From the NCBI RefSeq assembly GCF_027213645.1, contig NZ_JAPWGL010000006.1, positions 176,524-240,523 of the forward strand: a stretch of DNA of 64,000 nt, written 5' to 3'. The notes beneath the pieces were generated by a model that was not told the origin of the DNA, searched no databases, and saw only the letters and a program-made list of their open reading frames with translations. Made by a program: the position numbers and the translations under genes. The stretch is from Pedobacter rhodius (GTDB lineage: Bacteria; Bacteroidota; Bacteroidia; Sphingobacteriales; Sphingobacteriaceae). This document shows positions 1 through 10,008 of this stretch, in pieces (the stretch's first letter is position 1; the number at the start of each line of letters is the position of its first letter).

Positions 1-810
1 TTGGGTAAGGCCTACGAATTGCTGAATCAAATGGACAGTGCCTATCATTATGTTACCCTGGGTTACAAGTATACAATTGATTTATACTCTGAAGACGGCG
101 CAAGGCAGGTTGCTTTTTTACAGGTGCTATACGACATTAATAAAAAATCTGATGAAATAAATAAGTTGCAGAACGACAAAAAAATCAATAGAATTATTGC
201 ATTTTCCGCGACGATAGTTGTTATTTTATTGGTTATTGTAGGCTTCGGTATATTCAGCCGGCAACGCTTTAAATTAAGAAATCAGCAGCAGCTGGCCAAA
301 CAAAAGGCTATTGAGCATGATTTGACAAGCCTTGAACTCAAAAATCTTCAGTTGGAAGAACAAAACCTGAAGCAGCTGCTGGAAGTTAGAAGCCGTGAAC
401 TTTCTACGCATACCTTAAACCTGATTAAACATAACCAGTTTCTCGAAAACCTCAGAAGTACTTTACAGGCCATGGTAAAGGATGATAAGCGTGACCAGAA
501 AAAACAAATGAATCAAATCCTGGCAGAAATTAATCAAAGCTTTAACCACGAACGCAACTGGAAAGAATTTACGCTTGCTTTTGAGCAGGTACACCACCAG
601 TTTCTGGAGAACCTTAAAAAATTCAGTAATGAACTTACTTCTGCCGATATGCGCCTGATTGCCTTATTAAAAATGAACTTAGAGTCGAGCGATATTTCTA
701 CTTTATTGGGCATCTCAACAGATAGCTTAAGGGTATCCAGATACAGGCTGCGAAAAAAGCTAAATCTGGCACAAGGTGAAAATTTATCCGTTTTTATTCA
801 GGGACTGTAA
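1..810 (+). CDS. TPR-type membrane-anchored HTH regulator, C-terminal part
   Basis: The frame is open to the left window edge, so the gene is incomplete and its N-terminus lies outside. What remains starts with helical sequence resembling the end of a tetratricopeptide region. It is followed by one membrane helix (about residues 63-85, IIAFSATIVVILLVIVGFGI), a long coiled coil (about 90-135) and a C-terminal helix-turn-helix (about 212-262, with SSDISTLLGISTDSLRVSRY). TPR-TM-coiled coil-HTH proteins are a common Bacteroidota class of inner-membrane regulators. The target is unknown. Being just upstream, it could regulate the phosphate-scavenging genes, but nothing in the sequence proves that. 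Confidence 0.75.
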   Translation: MGKAYELLNQMDSAYHYVTLGYKYTIDLYSEDGARQVAFLQVLYDINKKSDEINKLQNDKKINRIIAFSATIVVILLVIVGFGIFSRQRFKLRNQQQLAKQKAIEHDLTSLELKNLQLEEQNLKQLLEVRSRELSTHTLNLIKHNQFLENLRSTLQAMVKDDKRDQKKQMNQILAEINQSFNHERNWKEFTLAFEQVHHQFLENLKKFSNELTSADMRLIALLKMNLESSDISTLLGISTDSLRVSRYRLRKKLNLAQGENLSVFIQGL

Positions 811-1071
811 GCGTTACATTAATAACTAAAAATTACTGTTTTTGCCACTTTTTTACGACTTAACAATTTGTTAATGTAACGTTAATAAAAGCATAACGGC
901 GCTTTTAATATTAATTAATGAATTGATAAACAGGTATTTAATTATTGTTGTTGCCTTTTCATATATGCGTTTTGTAACGGTGTTGCCTTTATGTAACCCC
1001 AATAATTTTTCGATTTGAAATCGTGTATACACCTTTGCATCGTCGATAAATAAAAGACATTACCAAACACA

Positions 1072-3849
1072 ATGAATAAACTTTTACAAATTCTGTTTTT
1101 TCTTCTTTTTTGTGCGGGCACGGCCAACGCTACAAAAATAAAAGGACATGTTTATGATAAGCAAACCGGTGAAGCAATAGTAGGTGCAACAGTTGTACTC
1201 GAAAGCCCGAGGCGCGTAACCAATACCGGTTTGGATGGAACGTTTGAATTCAAAGGCGTATCAACGGGTTCAGCTAAAATCAGCGTAAGTTACATTACTT
1301 ATAAAACCATTACAAAAACTATTGTTGTGGTTAAGGAAGATAATGATCATTTAAAGTTTTATATGGAGAGTGATTCTAAAAACCTTGATGATGTTACCAT
1401 CAAATCAAATGCAGTGAGTTCTACTGATCAGGGCGCAAGGCGATTGGAGAAAAATTCTACACAAATAATGAATATTGTTTCGGGCAGGGCAATTGAAATT
1501 TCGCCTGATTTAACCGTGGCCAATGTAATGCAGCGTGTTTCGGGTGTTTCTATTGAGCGGAACAGCAATGGCGATGGCCAATACGCCATATTAAGGGGTA
1601 TGGATAAACGATATAACTATACACTGGTTAATGGCGTTAAAATTCCAAGTCCGGATAACAAATACCGTTACGTTCCTTTAGACCTTTTTCCATCAGATTT
1701 ATTAGATCGCTTAGAGGTTTATAAAACATTAACACCAAATTTAGAGGGCGATGCTATTGGTGGCGGAATCAACATGGTGATGAAAAATGCGCCGGGCAAA
1801 TTTCAGTTAAATACAAACCTGTCAACAGGGTATAGCCAATTATTTTTAGATAGAAAATTTGCAGGTTTTAATTCATCAGATATTCATTACAAATCGCCTT
1901 ATGAAATCAATGGGAAGAATTATAACGCAACACAAAACGATTTTACAAAAGGAACGCTAGACTATAAATACAAAAATCCCTTACCTAATTTAATCGGAAG
2001 TTTATCGTTAAGCCAAAGATTTTTAGATAATAAACTGGGCGTTGTATTGGCTGGCAGTTACCAGAATACCTATCGTGGCAGCAACAGTACTTTCTATAAC
2101 ACGTCGGTAAACGGTACAGACGCTTATGCCGTAATTACCAGTAAAAGTTACAGGGAGTTTTCTGAGCAGCAGCAACGTACAGGCCTACATGGAAAAGTAG
2201 ATTATGTTTTTAATAAAAACCATCAGTTAAGCCTTTACAATGTTTATGTTAACCTTAAAAACGACCAGCTTAGGGATGCAGTAACCACTACTTATAACGG
2301 CGTTTACAACCCAACTAACGGAAACGCAGAATTGGTTTACAACACCCGAAGCCGTTTAACTGAGCAACAGATTTACAACAGCACTTTACATGGCGATCAT
2401 AAGTTCTTTGATGAAAAATTTAAAGTACAATGGTCTGCGGTTTATTCGTCGGCTAAAAATGATGTTCCGGAAAACACAAGCATCAGTTTAAATGGTATAC
2501 AGCAAAATTTTCAAAGCAGGCGAACTACCTTAGTTAATACTTCACCGGTTAACCGCAGGTGGGAACGTAATACCGATGAGGATTTAGCAGGATATCTTGA
2601 TTTGACTTATCGCTTTACCCTTGGAAACAACAAGCTGGATATAATGGCCGGCGGTTTATATCGCGATAAACAAAGAAGCAGTTTCTTTAACAATTATACA
2701 CTTGCGCCAAGTGCTGCAGATGCGAATAAAGTTTATGGTGTAGATTTTCAGAATTATACCGATTTAAACTTAATCGTAACCAACCCGACAGGTGCGGTAG
2801 CGAACCCCTTAACTTATGATGCATCTGAAAAAATTAGTGCTGGTTATGGAATGTTTAAATATACTTCGGCAAAGCTTGAGGTTATTGGTGGTGCCAGGGT
2901 AGAACATACCAACCAGGGTTATAACTTACTTTTCCCTGCGGGTGAAACCTTTCCAAAAGGACAGCAGGTTTATACAGATGTTTTGCCAAGCTTAACGGCT
3001 AAATACTTTTTAACTGAAAAGGCCCAATTGCATGCTTCGTATTATAAAGCACTTAACCGGCCAGGTTTCTATGAAATTGTACCAGGTAAAGTGGTAAATG
3101 AGGAATTTCAGGAACGGGGTAATCCTAACCTAAAACGTGCATTAGCTGATAATTTCGACTTACGCTACGAACTTTTCCCGGGTGCATCTGAGCAATTGTT
3201 AGTGGGTGCCTTTTATAAAAGAATAAAAGACCCGATAGAATATACTTTCCAGGCCGATGCCGTTCGCGGACAGGATATTTACTATACACCAGGCAATTTT
3301 GGTACAGCGAATAACTATGGTGCGGAGGTAGATTATATCAAATATTTCAGTAAAATCGGTATCAAGGCAAATTATACGTATACCCATTCAAGAATCACCA
3401 CGCCAAAAACCATCAGACAAATTAATCCGGCTACGGGCGATATTCAGGCACTTTCTGTTGACCAGGAACGTCCGCTTTATGGCCAATCGGAACACATCGG
3501 AAACGTATCGTTATTATTTAAGGATACAAAAAAAGGATGGGATGTTCAGGTTGCCGGCGCTTACACAGGTCCGCGTATCAATACCATCTCTCAATTTTTA
3601 AATAACGATTTATGGCAGGAAGGATTTATACAAATGGATGCATCAGCAGAGAAACGTTTTAAAAGCGGTATCAGTATTTTTGTAAAAGCAAACAACATTT
3701 TAAATACACCAACAAAGTTATTTATAAAAGGAACCAATCCGGAGAATAACAAAATCAATGAAGATTTGGTAAACGATGGACGTACATTGGTTAGAAGTGA
3801 TTATTACGGTCAGAGCTATCTTGTTGGCTTTAGGTATAAGTTTAATTAA
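1072..3849 (+). CDS. TonB-dependent outer membrane receptor, phytase locus
   Basis: A 925-residue receptor. It has a signal peptide (about 1-20), a CarboxypepD-regulatory-like beta-sandwich (about 22-110), a plug domain (about 130-260, containing LRGMDKRYNYTLVNGVKIPS and a GGGINMVMKNAPG end) and a long beta barrel ending in YKFN. It has no SusD partner. Instead it is followed after 24 bases by a beta-helix lipoprotein and then a phytase, which suggests uptake of an inositol phosphate or its breakdown product. The substrate is inferred from context only. The sequence CACCTTTG at 1030-1037 is one base off the Bacteroidota -7 element and may be its promoter. Confidence 0.9.
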   Translation: MNKLLQILFFLLFCAGTANATKIKGHVYDKQTGEAIVGATVVLESPRRVTNTGLDGTFEFKGVSTGSAKISVSYITYKTITKTIVVVKEDNDHLKFYMESDSKNLDDVTIKSNAVSSTDQGARRLEKNSTQIMNIVSGRAIEISPDLTVANVMQRVSGVSIERNSNGDGQYAILRGMDKRYNYTLVNGVKIPSPDNKYRYVPLDLFPSDLLDRLEVYKTLTPNLEGDAIGGGINMVMKNAPGKFQLNTNLSTGYSQLFLDRKFAGFNSSDIHYKSPYEINGKNYNATQNDFTKGTLDYKYKNPLPNLIGSLSLSQRFLDNKLGVVLAGSYQNTYRGSNSTFYNTSVNGTDAYAVITSKSYREFSEQQQRTGLHGKVDYVFNKNHQLSLYNVYVNLKNDQLRDAVTTTYNGVYNPTNGNAELVYNTRSRLTEQQIYNSTLHGDHKFFDEKFKVQWSAVYSSAKNDVPENTSISLNGIQQNFQSRRTTLVNTSPVNRRWERNTDEDLAGYLDLTYRFTLGNNKLDIMAGGLYRDKQRSSFFNNYTLAPSAADANKVYGVDFQNYTDLNLIVTNPTGAVANPLTYDASEKISAGYGMFKYTSAKLEVIGGARVEHTNQGYNLLFPAGETFPKGQQVYTDVLPSLTAKYFLTEKAQLHASYYKALNRPGFYEIVPGKVVNEEFQERGNPNLKRALADNFDLRYELFPGASEQLLVGAFYKRIKDPIEYTFQADAVRGQDIYYTPGNFGTANNYGAEVDYIKYFSKIGIKANYTYTHSRITTPKTIRQINPATGDIQALSVDQERPLYGQSEHIGNVSLLFKDTKKGWDVQVAGAYTGPRINTISQFLNNDLWQEGFIQMDASAEKRFKSGISIFVKANNILNTPTKLFIKGTNPENNKINEDLVNDGRTLVRSDYYGQSYLVGFRYKFN

Positions 3850-3873
3850 TTGAAATTTTAAAAAGATAAAAAC

Positions 3874-5133
3874 ATGAAATCGAATCAGATTTTTAAACTG
3901 CTCATCCTTGTATTGCTTGCATTGGCAGGATGTGAAAAAGCCAACATTAATGTTGATACAACTGCTGTTGACGGGTCGGCTATCGGAGAGGTTTCCGGCG
4001 TTTGGGCGAAAGGTAGTACCCAGGTAATTAAGGGTGATATCATTATTCCTGAAGGCAAATCGTTAACCATCGAAGAAGGTGTAACCGTGTTGATGGATAC
4101 TGTTGCCAAGCCGGAAATTATTGTAAAAGGTAATTTGTATGCATTGGGAACCGCAACCAATCCCATCAAATTTACGGTGAATGAGTTTTACAAAACCGCA
4201 CAAAAGAAATTTGGTAAACTCTGGGGTGGTATACTGGCTGGCCCTACCTGTGAGGAACTGGTGCTGGATTATACGATTATCGAATATGGTGGTTCTACTA
4301 CATCAGATGCTTCTACATCTGTTAAAATGGGATTGTATAAAGCGGTAGCCGGCGAAAATCTTCCTGCACTTTGGTTTGCTAATGCCAAAGGAAAATTAGT
4401 GGTGCAAAACAGCATATTCAGAAACCTTCAGGAGGATTGTACGTATATTGAAGGCGGAAAAATCATCTTTGCCAATAATGTTTTCTACACAACGGGGGTA
4501 ACCGGTGGTGAGGCCATGAATTTTAAATCGGGCTGTTTGGCAGATATTGCGTATAACCTGGTTTACAGTACCAATACAAATGCATTAAAACTATCAAATT
4601 CAGGCGATAAAACACCGCAAACCTATATTATTGCCTATAACAATACGATGGTCAATACGGGGTGGAGAAGGCCTACAGCAAAAGGCGGATCGGTTTGGCT
4701 GGAAAGCACTGTACGTGCAGATTTGTATAATAATCTTTTTGCCAATACCCGCTTTGGTGTAAAAAGAGACCCTAAAAAGCCGGAAGATTCCCGCTCTGCA
4801 TATAGTAATAACTGGTATTATGGTTATGATCAAACTACCGTGAATCAATTTCAGCCAACAGGTGATGTTATCGGTGGTAAAAACGATGTTATCAGTAAAG
4901 TGGCAGGTGAAAACGATCCGAAATTTGTGAATTACCCTTTAAATACTTCGGTTACCAATGCAGATTTCAACACCACCTGGGATTTTCATTTACAGGGAAA
5001 TTCACCGGCTTTAGGTAAGGGAATAACTAATTTTACCCGTCACCACCAAACCGGAATTGTAATGAAAAATGGTATCACATACACCTCACCGGCACCATCA
5101 ACATTTGTAGGCGCTTACGGTACTAAAATTTAA
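3874..5133 (+). CDS. Right-handed beta-helix lipoprotein
   Basis: A 419-residue protein with a lipoprotein signal (lipobox LAGC, Cys20). It has the repetitive short-strand pattern of a parallel beta-helix, with runs such as NSIFRNL, NNVFYTTG and NNTMVNTG at regular intervals between about residues 60 and 350. Proteins of this shape are often carbohydrate-binding or lyase-like, but no catalytic motif is recognisable. It lies between the TonB receptor (24 bases) and the phytase (1 base), so all three are surely co-transcribed. It may be the surface ligand-binding partner of the receptor, replacing SusD. That role is inference. Confidence 0.7.
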   Translation: MKSNQIFKLLILVLLALAGCEKANINVDTTAVDGSAIGEVSGVWAKGSTQVIKGDIIIPEGKSLTIEEGVTVLMDTVAKPEIIVKGNLYALGTATNPIKFTVNEFYKTAQKKFGKLWGGILAGPTCEELVLDYTIIEYGGSTTSDASTSVKMGLYKAVAGENLPALWFANAKGKLVVQNSIFRNLQEDCTYIEGGKIIFANNVFYTTGVTGGEAMNFKSGCLADIAYNLVYSTNTNALKLSNSGDKTPQTYIIAYNNTMVNTGWRRPTAKGGSVWLESTVRADLYNNLFANTRFGVKRDPKKPEDSRSAYSNNWYYGYDQTTVNQFQPTGDVIGGKNDVISKVAGENDPKFVNYPLNTSVTNADFNTTWDFHLQGNSPALGKGITNFTRHHQTGIVMKNGITYTSPAPSTFVGAYGTKI

Positions 5134-5134
5134 A

Positions 5135-6211
5135 ATGAAAAATAATACTATCCTAAACCTTGCAGTAATTGCAATTTTAAGTTTAACCATTGCCTGTAAC
5201 GGCGCTGCGCAAAAAGCAGATAGCGCCGAAGTAAAACCACTATATGTATCAGAACCGGTAGATTTTGATACGGATGATCCGGCAATCTGGGTAAACCCGG
5301 TCGATCCCGCCCAATCTTTAGTCATCGGTACAGATAAAGATACCAATGGTGGTTTATACGTTTTCGATTTAAAAGGTAAGATTATTAAATCGAAAACGAT
5401 CAGAGGTTTGAACAGACCGGATAACGTTGATATAGCTTATGGTTTACCGCTTGAGGGTAAAAAAACAGATATAGCCGTAACAACAGAACGTTATACGCAT
5501 AAACTCAGGATTTATGCATTGCCGGATATGAAGCCGGTTGATAATGGCGGCATACCAGTTTTTGTTGGTGAAACCGGCGAGGAGTTTCGCGATTTGATGG
5601 GTATTTCGATGTACACCGCTCCGGATGGCAAGATTTATGCAATTGTTGGCCGCAAAACCGGACCGAAAGAAGGCTCTTATCTTTGGCAGTATTTATTAAC
5701 TGATGATGGAAAGGGAAGTGTAAAAGCAGATTTAGTTCGGAAATTTGGAAAATATAGCGGCAAGAAAGAAATAGAGGCTATAGCGGTTGATAATGAATTG
5801 GGCTACGTGTATTACTGTGATGAGCAGTTTGGCGTACGCAAATATTATGCGGACCCGGCTAAGGGAAATGAAGAACTGGCTTTATTCGGACAGGGCGATT
5901 TCTCTGTTGATAACGAAGGAATTGCTGTTTATAAAACAGCCGGAAATAAAGGTTATATACTCGTATCTGACCAGGGTTCAAGACAGCTGAAGGTATACAG
6001 CAGAACCGGAAACAACAAGTCACCTAATCAGCACCCGCTGTTAACCACGATTAAATACTCGGCGAATCAAACCGATGGAATAGATGTTGTATCCGTTCCT
6101 TTAAACTCGGATTTCAAACACGGTTTACTGGTGGCTATGAGTGATGATAAAACATTTCATTTTTATAAATGGGAAGATTTGGCCGGTAAGGAATTAGCGG
6201 TTAATCCGTAA
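5135..6211 (+). CDS. Beta-propeller phytase (3-phytase), lipoprotein
   Basis: A 358-residue protein of the beta-propeller (alkaline, calcium-dependent) phytase family, which removes phosphates from myo-inositol hexakisphosphate. It has a lipobox at LTIAC (Cys21), so it should be lipid-anchored outside the inner membrane. Family signatures are visible: DTDDPAIW (45-52), NRPDNVDIAYG, the CDEQFGVRKY segment, NEGIAVY and TDGIDV, whose acidic residues ligate calcium in known phytases. The length fits the family. It is the last gene of the three-gene unit and a hairpin terminator follows. Phosphate starvation is the expected inducer, but no clear Pho box was recognised. Confidence 0.9.
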   Translation: MKNNTILNLAVIAILSLTIACNGAAQKADSAEVKPLYVSEPVDFDTDDPAIWVNPVDPAQSLVIGTDKDTNGGLYVFDLKGKIIKSKTIRGLNRPDNVDIAYGLPLEGKKTDIAVTTERYTHKLRIYALPDMKPVDNGGIPVFVGETGEEFRDLMGISMYTAPDGKIYAIVGRKTGPKEGSYLWQYLLTDDGKGSVKADLVRKFGKYSGKKEIEAIAVDNELGYVYYCDEQFGVRKYYADPAKGNEELALFGQGDFSVDNEGIAVYKTAGNKGYILVSDQGSRQLKVYSRTGNNKSPNQHPLLTTIKYSANQTDGIDVVSVPLNSDFKHGLLVAMSDDKTFHFYKWEDLAGKELAVNP

Positions 6212-6240
6212 TTATTAAAGCTAAAGAATTTTTGAATTAG

Positions 6241-6272
6241 CAGCAAGAGGTGCAGTTTTGTAACTCTTGCTG
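6241..6272 (+). terminator. Hairpin after phytase gene
   Basis: A perfect 9-bp inverted repeat (CAGCAAGAG / CTCTTGCTG) with a 14-base loop lies 30 bases after the phytase stop, followed by a short T-rich stretch. It probably ends the receptor/beta-helix/phytase transcript. Confidence 0.6.
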
Positions 6273-6311
6273 TGTTTTACAAATAAATTTTAAGTTTTTT
6301 TTTTGCCAGTT

Positions 6312-6785
6312 TTAATTCGCAGGAAGGTAATATTGTTTTAAATGAAGAGGCTGAGCAGGGATGGATGCCCCATTTGCCAGAAAAATAATATCTGCCTCAA
6401 TAAGCCATCTTTCTGGCAGGCCATTTCCAGCTCGCAATCTTCTGCCTATGATTTTACCATCAACAGGCAACATTGAAGTCGAAAAGCAGGTGGCGCAGTT
6501 ATTCTGATATTTTACCTTGCCCGCCAGGAAATTTTCTTTTGTTAGGATGAAGCTATCGCCAATCATCGGTGCCATCATATAAAGGGAAAAGGCTGAATAG
6601 TCGATGCTCGTATGCGCCCAGAAAACACGGTACTGGCCTGTAGTCAAAAGTATTTTAATACCATCCATTCCGGCATTATCGGCATACAAAAAGTTACATG
6701 CTGCTCCGGTAGGGCATACCGTCAGGTTGTCTTCGCTTAGAAGATGTTCTTCGGTTGCAGTTTCTTTTTTACAGCCGCCAAGCAC
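6312..6785 (-). CDS. Lipoprotein-like gene with damaged N-terminus
   Basis: The family is not recognised. The reading frame encodes up to 157 residues from a GTG at 6785, and begins VLGGCKKE, which is a lipobox without the hydrophobic signal that should precede it. Upstream in the same frame is ATG-AAC (6812) followed at once by a TAA stop (6804-6806), then only seven codons to the GTG. The body contains CPTGAACNFLY and several paired cysteines. Either the signal peptide has been lost through mutation or the protein starts at GTG and stays in the cytoplasm. It sits alone, convergent with the phytase gene and divergent from the susC gene. Confidence 0.45.
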   Translation of the reverse strand: MLGGCKKETATEEHLLSEDNLTVCPTGAACNFLYADNAGMDGIKILLTTGQYRVFWAHTSIDYSAFSLYMMAPMIGDSFILTKENFLAGKVKYQNNCATCFSTSMLPVDGKIIGRRLRAGNGLPERWLIEADIIFLANGASIPAQPLHLKQYYLPAN

Positions 6786-7009
6786 TGGTACGCAGTTACT
6801 TGTTTAGTTCATTGTTAAATTATGCTCTTTCAGTCGTTAAAGACCCCGAATCATTTAATATTCTATTTAAATAGCGAAGCATATTTTAACAATTTCATAA
6901 TCCTACCTGACAAAATTCCTAATCTCGTAGGTTCATCTTTGTGGCACATTAAAGCGCCAGTTTGTGGTTGCCAATAATGCATTATCCAAACAACCATAAC
7001 TAATCATTC

Positions 7010-9997
7010 ATGAAACAAAATTACAAATTCAGTTATTTGTCTTTGATTGGAAGATGGCAGTATTTTGCTGTTTTCTTGCTATTATGCTCACTAAATATTT
7101 TTGCTCAGGGAAATAAAACGATTACCGGTAAAGTTACCGACGAAACCAACCAACCTGTTCCAGGGGTTACTGTAAGAATAAAAGGAAGCACCGGGGGAAC
7201 AGCGACCAATTCGGATGGTTTATACAGCATCCAGGCCAAAAATACCGATGTGCTTATCTATTCTATGCTTGGCGGTTTAGCTAAAGAAATTGCCGTTGGT
7301 AATCAAACCAGCATAAATGTAACCTTGATGCCCGATAATCAAACCCTTAAAGATGTTGTGGTAATTGGCTATGGCACTGCAAATAAAAAAGATTTAACAG
7401 GCGCTGTTACCTCCATAAAATCAGAAGAATTTAACCAGGGCGTATTGGTTAATCCGGCACAGCTTTTACAAGGTAAAGTAGCCGGTTTAAATGTTACCAA
7501 AAGCGGCGATCCGAATGCAAAACCTTCAACCATTTTACGTGGCCCGTCTACTTTAAGGGAGGGTGCTGCGCAAGAACCCTTTTATGTTATTGACGGTGTT
7601 CCCGGCGCTTCGATTGATTTACTGGCACCTTCTGATATTGAAAACATCGATATTTTAAAAGATGCATCTTCAACCGCAATTTATGGCTCAAGGGCGGCGA
7701 ATGGGGTAATCATCGTGACGACAAAACGTTCCAAAAATGGTCAGTCCCGTTTATCTTATAGTGGTTATGCTGCTGTTGAAAAGGTTTCAAAAAAATACGA
7801 TATGCTTTCAGCACCTGAATTAAGGCAATACCTGGCCGATAATAAACAAACGTTAAACCCAGTTGACGATGATGGATCTGATACCAATTGGCAGTCTTTG
7901 CTGGAAAGAACAGGTTATTCGCAGAATCATAACCTTTCTTATGGTGGCGGAAGTCAATCTTCTGATTATGGCGCAAGTGTAAATTACCTTGATAATAGGG
8001 GGATTTTAAAAAACACCTCTTTAAAAAGAACTGTAGTACGAGGTTATCTAAATCAGAAATTTTTTAACGACAGGTTAAAACTGGGCTTAACCATTACCAA
8101 CAGTAATTCGAAAAGCAGTGATATTTATCAGTCGCAGGCTTTGCCGAATATGCTTTTTTACTTGCCTACTGTTAGTCCTTTTAACACAGACGGCACCTAT
8201 AAAGAAAATTACAACCGCACCGGAAGTGGTACGCGTAATCCATTATCGATTGTAGATAACAATCGCATCGATAACCTGAACAACAAAACATTAATTAATG
8301 GTATGGCCCAGGTCAATATTCTCGACGGGCTGAGGTTTACAGCAAGTGTTTCTTCACAAAGAGACCAGAATAATTACAGCACTTATCTAAATAGCCAGTC
8401 GGGATTGGCGAGAGGCGTAAACGGACAAGCACAGAAAATTGATGTTTTGAACAAAAGCCAGGTATTGGAAGGTTATTTCAATTACGATAAAACTTTTGGT
8501 AAACACAGCCTGAAATTGCTTGGCGGTTATTCATGGCAGGAAGATCGCACCAACGATGGTTTTGGCGTTACGACACAAAATTTTTCTAATGATAATTTAG
8601 GTTACAATAACCTGTTTCTATCTAACCCGACTTTGCTTTCGCAAATAGCCTTTAATAACGCACCAATATCTACTTTGAGGTTAATATCTTATTATGGCAG
8701 GGTTCAGTACAATTATAATGAAAAGTATCTTTTCCAGGCATCACTTAGAAATGATGGTTCATCAGCATTTGGAAGGAATAATCGTTGGGGATTATTCCCT
8801 GCGGTATCTGCCGGCTGGAGAATTATTGGTGAAGAATTTATGCAGGCTGTTCCGGTAATAAGTGATTTAAAACTTCGTGCAGGTTATGGTGTATCGGGTA
8901 ATAGTTTAGGTTTCGATGCTTTCTCTTCTTTATTGATTTACGGTACACTTTCAGGAAGTAACAAATTCTTAAACAACGGAAATATTAGCAATGCAATTGG
9001 CCCGGTTAGGAATGAAAACCCTAACTTAAAATGGGAAAGTACGGCAACTACCAACATTGGTTTAGATTTTGGTTTATTTAAAGACAGAATTACAGGTTCT
9101 GTTGATTTTTATGTTAAGCAAACTTCTGATTTGATTTACGATCGTTATGAGGTGTCTACAACACAATTTTTCCTGCCAACCATTACTGCAAACGTTGGTA
9201 AAATTAAAAACACAGGTATAGAGTTTGCTTTAAATGCCGTCGCAGTTAAAACCGATAACTTTAAATGGACAACTTCGCCTAACATTGCGCATAATAAAAA
9301 TGTTGTTCAAACTTTATCAGATGATTTTTATAAAATAGCGGCTATTCAAACTGCGCAGCTTGGGGGTAAGGGGCAATCTGGTAATTTTAGTCAGCTTATT
9401 CAGCCTGGGTTTGCCCTGGGTACTTTTAATTTATGGAATTATGCAGGCAAAAATGCTGCAGGGGTAAGTACATATATTAATGCCGCCGGACAAACCATTG
9501 CAACCCAGCCCCTAACAACAGATGCAAAAATTGCAGGTGATGCACAACCAAAATTAATTTATGGCTGGGTGAATAGTTTCAGTTATAAGAACTGGGATTT
9601 AAATTTCCTGGTTCGCGGTGTATTGGGTAACAAAATTTTAAATGCCACAAAAGCATCCTTAAATAACCCGGCTGATGCTAAACTTCAAAACATTCCCCGA
9701 TTTACCCTTGGCGAATCATTTAACGATATAAATGCTTACCTGATTTCAGACCGTTTTCTGGAAAGTGGTTCTTACCTGCGTTTAGATAATGCTACGTTGG
9801 GCTATACCATTAAACCTAAAACGCCTTCAATTAAAGCCATCAGATTATATGTTACCGCAAACAACCTTTTTGTGATGACCAAATACAGCGGCCTTGATCC
9901 GGAAATTAACATCGGCGGCTTAACGCCCGGCATTGATAACAATAATTATTATCCTAAAACAAGAACCTTCAGTTTTGGTGTAAGTGCATCATTCTAA
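7010..9997 (+). CDS. SusC/RagA-type TonB-linked outer membrane protein
   Basis: A 995-residue nutrient transporter barrel. It has a signal peptide (about 1-33), a CarboxypepD-like domain (about 37-115, TGKVTDETNQPVPGVTV), the TonB-box-like VVVIGYGT at about 119-126 and a plug with the SusC signatures FYVIDGVPG and DILKDASSTAIYGSRAANGV. The 22-strand-type barrel ends in Phe. The SusD partner follows after 11 bases. With PI-PLC and alkaline phosphatase next in line, the imported ligand is likely a phosphorylated inositol, glycerol or sugar compound, which is inference. Confidence 0.95.
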   Translation: MKQNYKFSYLSLIGRWQYFAVFLLLCSLNIFAQGNKTITGKVTDETNQPVPGVTVRIKGSTGGTATNSDGLYSIQAKNTDVLIYSMLGGLAKEIAVGNQTSINVTLMPDNQTLKDVVVIGYGTANKKDLTGAVTSIKSEEFNQGVLVNPAQLLQGKVAGLNVTKSGDPNAKPSTILRGPSTLREGAAQEPFYVIDGVPGASIDLLAPSDIENIDILKDASSTAIYGSRAANGVIIVTTKRSKNGQSRLSYSGYAAVEKVSKKYDMLSAPELRQYLADNKQTLNPVDDDGSDTNWQSLLERTGYSQNHNLSYGGGSQSSDYGASVNYLDNRGILKNTSLKRTVVRGYLNQKFFNDRLKLGLTITNSNSKSSDIYQSQALPNMLFYLPTVSPFNTDGTYKENYNRTGSGTRNPLSIVDNNRIDNLNNKTLINGMAQVNILDGLRFTASVSSQRDQNNYSTYLNSQSGLARGVNGQAQKIDVLNKSQVLEGYFNYDKTFGKHSLKLLGGYSWQEDRTNDGFGVTTQNFSNDNLGYNNLFLSNPTLLSQIAFNNAPISTLRLISYYGRVQYNYNEKYLFQASLRNDGSSAFGRNNRWGLFPAVSAGWRIIGEEFMQAVPVISDLKLRAGYGVSGNSLGFDAFSSLLIYGTLSGSNKFLNNGNISNAIGPVRNENPNLKWESTATTNIGLDFGLFKDRITGSVDFYVKQTSDLIYDRYEVSTTQFFLPTITANVGKIKNTGIEFALNAVAVKTDNFKWTTSPNIAHNKNVVQTLSDDFYKIAAIQTAQLGGKGQSGNFSQLIQPGFALGTFNLWNYAGKNAAGVSTYINAAGQTIATQPLTTDAKIAGDAQPKLIYGWVNSFSYKNWDLNFLVRGVLGNKILNATKASLNNPADAKLQNIPRFTLGESFNDINAYLISDRFLESGSYLRLDNATLGYTIKPKTPSIKAIRLYVTANNLFVMTKYSGLDPEINIGGLTPGIDNNNYYPKTRTFSFGVSASF

Positions 9998-10008
9998 AAA
10001 ATACGAAA

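Noticed and set aside
811..1071. Pho box before the first TonB receptor
   Set aside because: TTAACAATTTGTTAATG and similar AT-rich stretches were noted, but no direct repeat with the 11-base spacing of a Pho box could be made out.
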